From positions 16,864,001 through 16,928,000 of the forward strand of contig OZ234498.1 of the NCBI GenBank assembly GCA_965153455.1: 64,000 nt of DNA. The letters are read 5' to 3'. Both the position numbers and the translations under genes were made by a program. Under the pieces are notes generated by a model. It saw only the letters and a program-made list of their open reading frames with translations, ran no database searches and was not told the DNA's origin. This stretch comes from Sphagnum compactum (taxonomy: Eukaryota; Bryophyta; Sphagnopsida; Sphagnales). Positions within the stretch are counted from its first letter, which is position 1. Each line of letters begins with the position of its first letter. Shown here piece after piece: positions 48,411 to 59,300 of this stretch.

Positions 48411-48900
48411 GTTAGAAATACTATTCGTTTCTAATTCCCAATGTTGATGAATGTGTTAAACATTCATCAAAAGGATGAATAGTATTCACATTCTTGTAGT
48501 AGTTAGGTTAGGGTTTAGAAGTGGAGACTACTTAGGGTTTAGCAGCGGCTAGGGTTAGGGTTTGGTGGTGGCTAGGGTTAGGCGGCGACTAGGGTTAAGG
48601 TTTGGTGGCGGCTAGGGTTAGGGTTTGGCGACGGCTAGGTTAGGGTTAAGTGGCGGCTACTTTAGGGTTAGGAGTTAATATATAATGGAGTGGTTTTGAG
48701 TTGTCTTTCATTCTCTCCTTTCATGGTTTTTGAGTGCACATAGAACCTTCAACCTTTGTTAGTTGTTGCAAACCATAGTTTTGTGATTGTAGCATTTGAA
48801 GCATATAACCTTTGTAATCTTCTTGTTAGTTAATACAATTGTTCCATTTCATGAACCTTGAAGCTTTCATTTCTTGCTTGTATTCAAGTTGTTTCCAATA
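48411..48900 (+). repeat. Element B 3' LTR (490 bp)
   Basis: Complete LTR from TGTTAGAAATACTATTCG to TTTCCAATA, followed by TGCAC. It contains the nested hairpin (48,418-48,487), a telomere-like minisatellite (about 48,505-48,660) and a TATATAAT box. Confidence 0.9.
48418..48487. repeat. Nested inverted repeats at the LTR start
   Basis: Outer arms AATACTATTC / GAATAGTATT enclose inner arms GATGAATG / CATTCATC with a seven-base loop. The same structure is present in every A/B/C-family LTR (38,768; 39,510-39,580; 40,943; 45,165-45,234; 52,948-53,017) but absent from Copia-1. Confidence 0.8.
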
Positions 48901-48905
48901 TGCAC
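48901..48905. other. Target-site duplication of element B, right copy
   Basis: TGCAC, matching 38,756-38,760. Confidence 0.85.
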
Positions 48906-51900
48906 AACATGGCATACATCAAGGACCCAATCGCTTGTTGATATGGAAATCCCTTGGATTCATCATTTCCATTTGAATTCTTTTGTAACTTCACTTTGGG
49001 ATCGAATGGAACTCCAATGGGCTTACATTCCTCCATTCGAAAACGCTTCAATATTTCCTTGAGGTATTTGATTTGGTTAATGCGTAGGAGTCGTTCATCA
49101 TGATTCCTTTCCACCTCCATTCCCAAAAAGAAATGCAACTCTCCAAGGTCCTTCATTTCAAACTTTTGACTCAACTCTTCTTTGATTTGCGAAAGTTTGT
49201 TTTGATCGTTGCACACCAAAATGAGGTCATCCACATAGACCACAATGAAAAACTTCACATCTCCCACTTGCGCTACATACACACTAGGATCGGCCTCACT
49301 CTTCACAAATTCAATGCTTTTGAGAAACGCATCTAACTTTTGATTCCATGCCCTTGGAGATTGTTTCAAACCATACAAGGACTTGTGAAGCTTACACACG
49401 AGATGTTCACCTCCTTGGTGCACGAACCCTTGAGGTTGCTCCATGTAAATCTCCTCTTCAAGCTCGCCATTGAAAAATGCGATTTTCACGTCCATTTGAT
49501 GGATCTCCATGTCTTTCAAGGCCGCCAATGCAAGAATACAACGAATAGATGTAAACTTTGCAACGGGCGCAAAAGTTTCGTTGTAATCCACTCCGTAGGT
49601 TTGGGTAAAACCCCTTGCCACTAATCTGGCCTTGTAGCGTTCCACCTCCCCACTCGCGCCTTGTTTGATTTTGAACACCCATTTGCAAGAAACGGGTTTC
49701 CTACCAACAGGAAGTGGGACCAAAGTCCATGTGTTGTTTGCCATGAGGGAATTATATTCTTCTTGCATTGCGCACTCCCACTCCTTGGAATTTTCACATG
49801 TCAATGCTTCTTGAATATTTTGGGGCTCCTCCAAAAATGCAACGGTGGCACGCTCCACCTCCTTGGTAGCAATCCACCAATCCCGAGGCCATTCCCTTCG
49901 TTGCCTTTGAGGTCTTTCCCTTGACACATGTTGTGAAGGTTCATTCGAAACAACAAATTCTTCTTCCAATGAAGAACTTGGTGTGGATTCACTTGCACAC
50001 CTTCCATTCTTGTTTCATTCAAAGGTGTATCCCCACTAAAGGTCAATGGTTCTTCTCCTTCAACTTCATTGTTCACGATTTCATGCACAACTACATTTTC
50101 TACTTTCTTAGGATGGACCACACCACCTATTTCTTTTGACCTTTCAATGAACACCACATCTTTACTTTTGATGATTCTCTTGGTTTCTACACACATCAAG
50201 CGATATGCTTTCGTGCCTTCATAATACCCTAAAAACACACAAGGCATGGACTTGGACTCTAATTTGGTCCTCTTCTCATCAGGGACATGTGCAAAGGCTT
50301 TACAACCAAAGACTCTCAAATGAGACACATCGGGTTTCCTAGCACTCCATGCTTCTTGAGGGGTCTTGGAATCAAGAGCCTTGGTTGGACATCGATTTTT
50401 GATGTACACTGCCGTGTTCACCGCTTCCCCCCAAAATTCAAGTTCCAACCCTTGTGCAAGAATCATGCTTCTCGCACATTTCGTGATGGTTCTATTGGCA
50501 TGTTCTGCAACACCATTTTGTTGTGGGGAATAGGGCGCACTTGTTTGTCGTTGAATTCCACATTCCGCAAGAAATGCGTCAAACTTCTTGGACAAAAATT
50601 CCCCTTCGTTGTCGGATCGTAGCACTTTGATTTTGTGACCAATTTCATTCTCCACCAACGCCTTGTATTGTTTGAATTTTTCAAAAGCTTCTCCTTTGGT
50701 CTTCTAAAGATAAACATGAGTTTTCCTTGAGAAATCGTCAATGAAAGTGAGAAAGTATCGCGCTCCACCATGCGATGTAGTCCTCATTGGCCCGCACACA
50801 TCGGTGTGAACAATCTCTAAAAGTTGTGAAGCCCTCGTCACTCCGTCCTTGGGAAATGATGTTCTTTGATGATTGCCTTGGATGCATCCTTCACAAATGT
50901 GATGCAATGGCACTTCCTTCAAATTCATGCCATCCACCATGGCATCCAACTCCTTAAGGCTTGCCATGTTGAGATGGCCAAGTCTTTTATGCAAAGCATC
51001 GCATCTTCATCCAAAGAATTGGCAATGTGTGCCATGTCCTTACGCACCTTCACATTAAGAAGGTACAAGTTGTTGTCCCTTCGTTCTTCCGCCACAACAA
51101 CTCCTCGAACATCGTTGACCTTACAACCATCCTTGCCAAACTCCACTTTGAAGCCTTCGAAAATGAGTTTACTCACGGAAATGAGACTATTTTTCATTTT
51201 TGGAACATGAAGAACTTGGGTGATGGTTGCGTGTGACAATTCGCCTCCCATTTGCATTGTGGCTTTGATGGTCCCCTTGCCAATGGCCTCCAAAACGGTG
51301 TCATCGCCCATGAACACCCTCCTTGGGGAAATGCGCTCGTACGTTGTAAACCATTCTTGTTCGAACGTCATGTGTTGCGTTGCACCAGAATCGACAATCC
51401 AATCATACATGGTATGATCATTGGCACTCAATGCGGCAACAAACATTTTATCGTGAACTTCACAAGCTTGATTAGCTTTTTCTTTTTCATCATTTTTCTT
51501 CTTCAAGCAATTTCTCACAAAATGTCCTGGTTTCATGTAAACATCTTCATCCGTAATGTTGACCTCGATGGAACATAGTTGGTCCGCAAGGGCCTTCACC
51601 GTGTTAATGTGCACAAGCATGTCATCTCCTTCTTGCATTTTGATGGTGAAGAATCTCCTTCGAAGGAACAACTTGTTACCAATTGTCTTAGCTTCATGCA
51701 CTCCGCAAAGAGCCTCCCAAGCACTTCTCACATTGTCACAATATTGAATGTGTGCAAGTTGGGCATCCGTGAGATGTTCACAAAGCAATGCAAAAGCCTT
51801 CGTCTCTTTCTCGTTGTAATCGGCCCTTGCAACTTCTTCACTTGGTAAGGTGACACTCCCATCAACAAATTTCCAAAGCCCATGCTTAGAAAGCATCATG

Positions 51901-51983
51901 CGCATTTTGAACTTCCAAAGGTGAAAGTTGCCACCATCAAACTTCTCCATGACTTTCAAGGACTCCATTTGAAAAGAAGACAT
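48901..51983 (-). pseudogene. Element C gag, protease, integrase and RT
   Basis: The ATG at 51,983 starts 'MSSFQMESLKVMEKFDGGNF'. An in-frame deletion joins 'NITDEDVYM' directly to 'KPGHFVRNC', removing about 70 residues including the first Cys pair of the zinc knuckle. Protease WIVDSGATQHMTFE is intact. A one-base loss near 50,995 breaks 'AMLW/HKRLGHLNM'; a TAG at 50,704 follows 'HVYL'. The integrase core has 'RSDNEGEF' (Gly to Glu) and 'GVAEHANR'. A one-base loss near 49,985 precedes an RT frame that is open from 49,969 with YVDD intact, ending at the B insertion ('SLMYAMLC'). Confidence 0.9.
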
Positions 51984-52573
51984 TTTGAACACAAATGCTA
52001 CAACAAACACTCTCTCAAAAGATCGAAAGCTTTGGAAGAAGTTGTTGACTCCTCACGTAAACTTGAAAATCTAACACTTGCAAATCTTTTATTGCACAAG
52101 CTTGAAATTGCAACAATGGGGAGAACTCTCTTTGACACACTTGAAACTTGACACTTTCAACAACTCGAAATCTTCTCTTTCACACACCTTAAACTTTCAA
52201 CAAATCGAAGAACTCTCTTCCACACATCTCAAACTTTTAACAAATTGAAGAACTTTCTTCCACACACCTTAAACTTTCAACAAATTGACGAACTCTCTTC
52301 CACACACTTTCTCAAACTTGAAGAACTCTCTTCGACACACTTTCTCAAACTTGAAGAATTCTCTTCCACACACTTTCTCAAACTTGAAAACAAGTTTGTC
52401 CACACTTGAAAAACTTACGACACTTTGAAGAAATCTCTTCCACACCTCCCACTCACTCTTTGCAACCTTGCAAACTAAAAACCTTCCCTCAAAGGATTTC
52501 CCCTTTCTATGTCACACAAGCCAAACCCTTGACTACTTCTTGTTGTAACACAATGTCCTTTCTCTTGCTTGGT

Positions 52574-52587
52574 GTGGGCCCATAACC
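52574..52587 (-). other. Element C primer-binding site (initiator tRNA-Met anticodon arm)
   Basis: GTGGGCCCATAACC on the plus strand abuts the LTR start, as in A and Copia-1. Confidence 0.75.
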
Positions 52588-53024
52588 TATTGGAAACAAC
52601 TTGAAAACAAGCAAGAAATGAAACACTCAAGGTTCATGAAATGGAACAATTGTATTAACTAACAAAAATCACAAAGGTTGTATTCTTCAAATGTTACGAT
52701 CACAAAACTATGGCTTGCAACAAAGCTTGAAGGTTCTATGTGCACTCAAAACCATGAAAGGAGAGAATGAAAGACTCCTCAAAACCACTCCAATATATAC
52801 TATCTCCTAACCCTAAAGTAGCCGCCACTTAACCCTAACCTAGCCGCCGCCAAACCCTAACCCTAGCCGCCGCCAAGCCCTAAGTAGCCTCCACTTCGAA
52901 ACCCTAACTACCACTATTTAACTTAACCTAACTACTATAAGGATGTGAATACTATTCATCCATTTGATGAATGTTTCACACATTCATCAACATTGGGAAT
53001 TAGAAACGAATAGTATTTCTAACA
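52588..53024 (-). repeat. Element C 5' LTR (437 bp)
   Basis: The shortest LTR of the family, with fewer 'ccctaaccctagccgccgcc' units than A or B. Minus-strand ends TGTTAGAAAT and TTTCCAATA. It abuts gypsy protease sequence at 53,025. Confidence 0.87.
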
Positions 53025-53099
53025 TTGAATACTAAATATTTTTTTTCATCAATGATTCCATACTATAATTTATAACATAATAGAATTTTTAATTGTTTG

Positions 53100-53600
53100 A
53101 CTATTTGATTCAAGGTTTCAATAACAACAATAGTTCGAACTCTTCCATTAGCCTAAATGGTAATCATGTTAATTCCCCAATCGTGTGTTGCCTTAACATT
53201 TTTGAACCATGTCTATTTAACAACATAAAATAAATAGGATCAATAACAATATTGGGCATTATTGTTAGTGTAACATAGAATGAATTCCACAAATATGTAT
53301 CTTAAGATTTCTGATCAAACCTATTGGTTTGGTCACTATATAATTTGGAATTGAGTTATAAGGTGCATGATTAGGCTTCAGTAATCCTAATTTGACCCAC
53401 AACTTTTTTGTGATTATGTTAACTTCGGCTTTTCCATCAATCAACACATCCTCAACAATAATTATATCAATATGTACTGGGATGAATACCATGTGATTAT
53501 CAATTGTTATTGTGCCATTAGTAACAATAGAAAACATTGTCTTGGGAATTGGTCATTTGACAACAAACACTAACATAAACTACAATGGTTTTGTTAGCTT
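53100..53600 (-). pseudogene. Gypsy protease relic right of the copia cluster
   Basis: The minus-strand frame reads 'VEDVLIDGKAEVNIITKKLW' then 'VKLGLLKPNHAPYNSI', homologous in plan to G1's protease (DVLLDGGSGVNII). GKA replaces GGS in the active-site loop. Downstream the frame decays ('RLGN', stop). Together with the integrase relic at 31.9-32.3 kb it could be the other end of the gypsy copy that the copia cluster invaded. Confidence 0.7.
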
Positions 53601-53640
53601 TTGGTTTCTAAAGCAAAAACCTTTTAATGTTTTTTTAGTA

Positions 53641-54289
53641 GTTGATTTAAACTCAAGGTCTATTTAGTATTAACGATTTTTTCCCCTATATTTGCTAATA
53701 TAATTTTTAAGTTTATATGCTAATATTATCATCCATAATCTACAATGTGACTATCATGTGAACGCGTGAATGTGAGCGGTGAGCTGAATTTTTGTGAGCA
53801 ACATAGAATCTTTGAAGAATATTTTTTCCGCATAAGCCAAATATTCTCCACATAGATAAGAATATTCCATCCACGTGGAAAAATATATTGACATGGCAAG
53901 AATATTCTTTTAGTGATATAGAATAATCATTGAAGTAAGCAAAATAAGTTATTGGGGACAAGGATATCATAACATTTGTTGCATTTGTTTATAATTGAAA
54001 CTTATAATTTATTTCCCATAATTTTTCAAGATAATGTTTTTATTTATCAATGAACATTTAAATTAATTTGATAACTAATTTCTATCTAATAGTGTCTAAT
54101 CATTCATGCCAAACAAAATGTTGATGAACAATTATGAAACTGTTTATAAAATTAGAGTGGTAACATCCTTTGCAAGTTGTAGTCTAGGAGCCAAACACAT
54201 AGCATTAAGACAAGCACTAGAATTGACAATTCAGAATAATACTCCTACTTACACCAAGGTTACATCACAATTCAACAAGTGACGAACTT
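53641..54289. other. AT-rich spacer
   Basis: No frame recognised. Repeated 'agaatatt' words, some palindromic (aagaatattctt near 53,898), occur at 53,813-53,910. Confidence 0.4.
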
Positions 54290-57200
54290 CATCACAACTT
54301 TAAGTTGGAAAATGGATGAAACTTTCGAACTAGCCACAAAACATGACATGTTGTAAAACATAGTACATGTGTTTATAGGGCACCCACTTCCTTCGCCAAC
54401 CTAACGAATCGGAAATCATTGCTACAAAATCTAAACAAGTGCAAGCTAGGAAGTTCCTTATTGTAACTTCATATTTTTTTGTTTGGATTTTGGCCACACA
54501 AAATCTTATAGATTCATCCATATCTAGGAGGGAGAACCCTCCAATGGTGGGTTTACAATCGCTTCAAGAAATCGACCAACCTCCCACTGATTGTAATGTA
54601 AATTTGACATTTTGAGTGGCATTATACGATGAACAACTTTATCGTTACATGATGTTGGCCACGACATTTCATCCATTGGCCTATTTTTAAGAATGGAGTT
54701 TTCCCCTCTGAATAAGCTTCAAGGAAAGATCGACTACCATTTATTCAAAACAAATTTCGTTTCCTCAAGATACTTGATTTCATCTTGGGTGAAATTGGTT
54801 TCAGCTTTAAGAGGCCAAATTTTCGAAATAGCTGATCTGTCCAATGCATATTTATGTTTCGTACCGCCAACGCAACGATTCATGTCATCTGCATAGAATT
54901 AAAATTTGTGCAGCTTTAACGGTGCACCAGGGAACTGAGACCACAACCTTGAGTAAGTCAAGGTAGCGACACCAATTGAGAGGTCAACATGGTAATTATA
55001 TTTGTAGCACAAGAATGCTTGGTGGATTTTGGCAACGTGGAACATTGAACATGCGCTGTAGGGGGGCATATCTCTATATGCCAAACTTCATTTCCACATG
55101 GAGCCTCAAGGACCTCAACATCTTCATCAATTTGATCCGCAACAAGTTTTTCAATGTTCACACTTGAATTGGCAATTGTATCGCTTACACAAGGATGAGA
55201 GAAATTCACATGGTCTTGCCTATGTGATCCCCTTCTAATCCAAAGGCTAGGTTCGCCTTTCATTTGTAGGAACCAAAGATCTTTTCACCTTCCATATGTG
55301 CGATTCTAATTGTGCAAACTGAACCCGGGGAATATTTTAGAATTGCGTTTGCAAATTGCTTTAAATCTCCAAATTGGGTTGCTCTACGCAAGAGCAGTTT
55401 ATTCTTATTAGGCCCTTAACCTAGTTGACCACCCTACTCGAAATGAGAATATAATGTTGATTGTTTGAAAGCTCAAACATAATCATCTAATGTCACAACA
55501 TACAAGCAAACTCCCCTTTTCCTAGGTTGTTGAAGCCATACATTGTGCACTATCTTTGAAAGGTTGCATGTGGGCATGTCTAGAAGCTCTTTGAGAAAGG
55601 ATTTCTATGAGAAAAAAAAAAATTGTTATGCTATTTTAAAATGTCCGTTATCATAGATGTGAAATTGTCACGAATATGGGGTGAAAGAAGAGATGTGTGG
55701 AGGGTGGAAAACAATACATGTATCATAACTCCTCCCCATTGCCTCACATGAAAATGCCAAAAGTTGAGTCAATTCTCTAACTTTTCAAGTCCAACTTCAT
55801 TATCTGCCCCTCAAGAATACCACCAAAATTGGATTACTGCATACCGAACATTTGCCTTTTCCAAAGAACTGGCATTTTTATATTCATAGCACAATGTCCT
55901 ATTTTTTCTTGCAACTTTGGCTTGATATGTTGTTTTGTGTGTTTGTCCATGGATTGATTTCAGTGAAAAAAACAAAATCATTCTTTGTCAACCATCGGCT
56001 CACTTGCATCTCTACTACCATAAATAATTCAAACATCATTCCAATTGGCCTGAACATTGTCGGCCATGAATCCTTTGAAGTTTGGATTGGGAACACCATA
56101 TTGGCCATCACCTTGTTTAGATTCTACCACATTACACACTAAACCTTCATGTTTTCAGATTGCATATCACATATCGCAATTGTCATGACCTTGTAGTAGA
56201 AAAAATCATACACATGGTAGGCAAGTGTCGTCCAACCTTCAACATGCTTTACAAGATCAAACATGATCCTTGAGCGATTTGGAGGTCGCCCCCAAGCTGC
56301 ATCCGCTTAACAAAATCATAGCCACTACCATCTCCATGCACAGACATATTGAACAAAAACACTTTCTTTCCAGTTTGTTGCCTTAGAAAACAACCATCAT
56401 AATGTAACAATAACCATTGTTCACTTTCAGAGCAAGAATGCTAGAAACATACCCTTTGTTCCTTAGTCGATGCTTAAAGGAAACAACTAAATTCAAAACA
56501 TTGGGAGAAGATAGAGCTAGGAACTTGGCATAGCTTGTCACCTTTAAGGACTTCCACTAGCCCTTGTCAATCCTCGTTCAACAAATGCTCCAAGAGGAAA
56601 GTTTTACTTATAGCCAATACAATTGCCAACACGATAACCCTTAGTGTGCGAGATGCCTCCTCCTCAACCAAGGATTTAACTTGCTCGAACACTTCTCTTG
56701 AACAACCTTCCACCGCTGGGTGATCATGTGAACCCAAATGAATTGCTACTCGAGTCAAATTGTCCTATTTGTGCATGACATAATACATGCAAGCTGGACA
56801 TAGCTTCACACAAAAGGGGGTGATAGTACAAGTTCTACAAAAAGATGGACTAGGTGCAAAATGATCTCCTTGAAGCTCGTGAACAATGTTGCCACTCCAA
56901 ACTATTTCGTTTCTATATTTGTTAAGAAGAAAGAAATTGCATGCATCATTTCGACATTGTAAATGGCCCAAGCAGCGAGCTCTTTGAAAGTTCAAGTTGA
57001 AATCCTTTTTAATGTTAATTGTCTTAATCTTGTACCACGCATGGCCATCATGTTTCTTGTCCATTCTTTGCATCTGACTAGAATCACCATTGGGATTAAC
57101 AAGAGGGGGTAGTTCAAACAAAACATCACCATTAAATGTGGTCGGAATGCAAGGAACAATCTCAATACGAAAACTATCACAGTTCAAATCTTTGAACTTG

Positions 57201-57758
57201 AAGCTGGCATGCACGGCAAAGGACATTACCTTGAGATAATCAACAACATTCAACACAGATGGTCCTCTCGCAGAAGGAATTTTTGTACTAGAATATGGGG
57301 AATCAACAGAAGGAAAAGGAAAATAATTCATCTACAAATAAGAATTCAATGGGTTAAGAGAGATTACAAGCATTCCATCCTCATTGGAAGAATCACACAG
57401 ATCTATGAACGAAATTTGAAGATCGACACGCTTGGTGAGAACCTCTTGCTTGATCTCCACAAAATGCGGGACAACATTGGCAACAAATGTCGTAGTTTCT
57501 AGCTTCAAAACAATTTTTTGAAAGCTTCTCGAAAGTTTTCCGCAACAATCCTAAACCTTCCACAATTTACCCTCCATTCCAAACTAAGGTCACTAATGAC
57601 CAGAACCTAATAAATAGATCTAATAACATTATTGTTGGCATCATATGCATCATCCTTGGAGACATGAATAGTTCTTGGATGGAAATCAAACATTGCACAC
57701 ATGCATTTCTTTGTGACATGCGAGATTCAACCTTACCCTCAACATGAAAAGTAGCCAT
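54290..57758 (-). pseudogene. MULE-type transposase, decayed
   Basis: Ghost reading frames run right to left over about 3.4 kb. N-terminal pieces: 'MATFHVEGKVESRMSQ', 'SDLSLEWRVNCGRFRIVAEN' and 'TFVANVVPHFVEIKQEVL'. A Cys-rich block: 'RCLGHLQCRNDACNFF', 'NEIVWSGN', 'CRTCTITPFCVKLCPACMYY'. Then 'GSHDHPAVEGCSREVFEQV', the core-like 'KGFMADNVQANWNDV', stop, 'IIYGSRDASEPMVDKE', and 'NFWHFHVRQWGGVM'. C-terminal: 'LACTCLDFVAMISDSLG...YKHMYYVL', a SWIM-type zinc finger whose third Cys is Tyr. Many stops are TGA where Arg or Trp is expected. MULE transposases move Mutator-like DNA elements. No terminal inverted repeats were found. Confidence 0.7.
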
Positions 57759-57799
57759 CCTACTAAAGCAAAGATCAACGCATTGAAGTGGAAACATTC

Positions 57800-58285
57800 T
57801 ACAAATAACAATGTTCTATAAGAAAACAAATGTTAGCTATGGCATGGTCGAAAAACCCACAGCAATGAGAAGAATGAAAAGAATGTTCAAGGCAAAAGAA
57901 ATTTTGCATTCAAGTTGGGATGGGAATATCCGATTGATTTGAAAAATGACAAAGGAGAGGGGAAGACCACAAGGTCAGTTGTAGAAAACAAGAAAGAAGG
58001 AAGAAGGACCAAAATTAGGCCAAGGCAGCGATAAAAAATTTGGAGACTCCATCATGACTTGAACAGGGAGGAAACAAGAAAAGAAAAAAACATCGAGGAG
58101 GACAAGTATATTCATTATAGAACCAACCTGCCAGAAATGAAGCAAGTGACCCCAACGAGAAAAAGAAAATGGGCCTAATGATGCAGAAATAAGGAAAGGG
58201 AATGGAGTCTATAGGAAGACCATATCGATGCCAGAGTTGAAAAAAAAACGAATATTGGATGCGAACAAGATCACAGTGTAATAGT
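57800..58285. other. Spacer between transposase relic and hairpin array
   Basis: Purine-rich on the plus strand, with no protein-like frame. It should hold the promoter of the minus-strand transposase, but no clear TATA box is seen. Confidence 0.4.
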
Positions 58286-58289
58286 TATG

Positions 58290-59300
58290 AATGGCAATGA
58301 ACCTAAACTCAAGCTCAAGTCCAAAATCAGACCCGAGCTTGAGCTCAAATTTGGTTTTTTTTTTTCTATGATTCATGATGCATCGCTCCCCCCCCCCCCC
58401 CCCTTCTCTTACCGAGCTACTTTCAATGCCAAGAATAGCTTGGCGGGGGGGGGGGAGTGATGCACTTGAACTCAAGTTTGGGTTTTTTTTTTTTTTTCCT
58501 ATGACTCATGCTGCATCGTTCCCCCCCCCCTTCCCACTGAGCTACTATTGACACCAAAAGTAGCTCGGTAAGAAAAGGGAGGGGGGAACGCGGGACCTGA
58601 GCTCAAACTTGGGCCCAAATTTGGATCCTATTTTTCTTTATTTTTCTAGGGTTCATGCGCTAAGCTACTCTCGATGCCAAGAATAGTTCGGGTGGGGGAG
58701 CAATGGACCCGACCTCAAATTCAGGTCCCTTTTTTGGTTTTATACTGTGATTCTTTTGTTAGTCTACTTTCCACATTGAGAGTAATTCAATGGGGGGTGG
58801 GGTGGAAGCGATGAACTCGAGCTCAAGCTCAAGTCCAAAATCAGACCCCAGCTGAGCTTGAGTTCTTTTTTCGATTTGTTTATGTGACACTTAAGCCAAA
58901 TTACTCTCAGCACCAAAAGTAGTTTAGTAGGGCACGTAGAACCTGAGCTCAAGCTCGAGTCCACAAGAAACACTCGAACATGAACTCGGGTTTGTCCTTT
59001 TTTCTTTTGCAGGAAGTGTCAAGCTACTCTTGGCAATGAGAATAGTTGAACTAGACTTGAAAAACCCAAGTTCACGCTCAAGTCCTTTTTTTTGGACTTG
59101 AGGGTGAGCTTGGGTTCTTGGTTTGTTTTTATTTATAGGAAAATCCAAGCTATTCTCGGCTTTGTAAATAATTTGGTTGGGATTGTGGAACCCGAGCTCA
59201 AGCATGGGTCTGAAATAGGGACCCCAGCTTGAGCTTGGGTTTTTTTTTTCACTTTTTTGTAAACATCTCCTAGCTACTCTCAGTGTCGAGAGTAGTTAGA
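58290..59300. repeat. Eight-unit tandem array (~125 bp) with a hairpin in each unit
   Basis: Each unit contains an imperfect palindrome of the type AGCTACTCTC-n-GAGAGTAGCT (58,415; 58,540; 58,663; 58,761; 58,899; 59,022; 59,148; 59,271; spacing 97-138 bp). Between hairpins lie 'gagctcaagctcaagtcc' words and long T runs; some units add C or G homopolymers (58,388-58,403 and 58,443-58,455). Units are clearly related but diverged, so the array is old. Confidence 0.85.

Larger units (their letters stand above)
38761..48900 (+). mobile_element. Copia element B (+), inserted in C and interrupted by A
   Basis: Bounded by LTR ends (TGTTAG at 38,761 and CCAATA at 48,900) and a perfect TGCAC duplication. 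Its 5' LTR is cut at 39,100 and the next B sequence starts at 45,242 within the protease. B has therefore lost about 147 bp of LTR, the primer site, leader and gag at the place where element A now lies. Confidence 0.85.
38108..53024 (-). mobile_element. Copia element C (-), split by element B
   Basis: Reading right to left: 5' LTR (52,588-53,024), primer site, leader, gag, protease, integrase and RT up to 48,901; then the B insertion (38,761-48,900); then RNase H (38,755-38,133), polypurine tract and only 17 bp of 3' LTR (38,108-38,124). The sequence TGCAC on both sides of B shows the two halves were once continuous. The 3' LTR is otherwise lost. Confidence 0.88.

Noticed and set aside
58290-59300. 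CRISPR-like array
   Set aside because: Repeats are diverged, spacers are repetitive and homopolymeric, and the DNA is plant nuclear with no cas genes.
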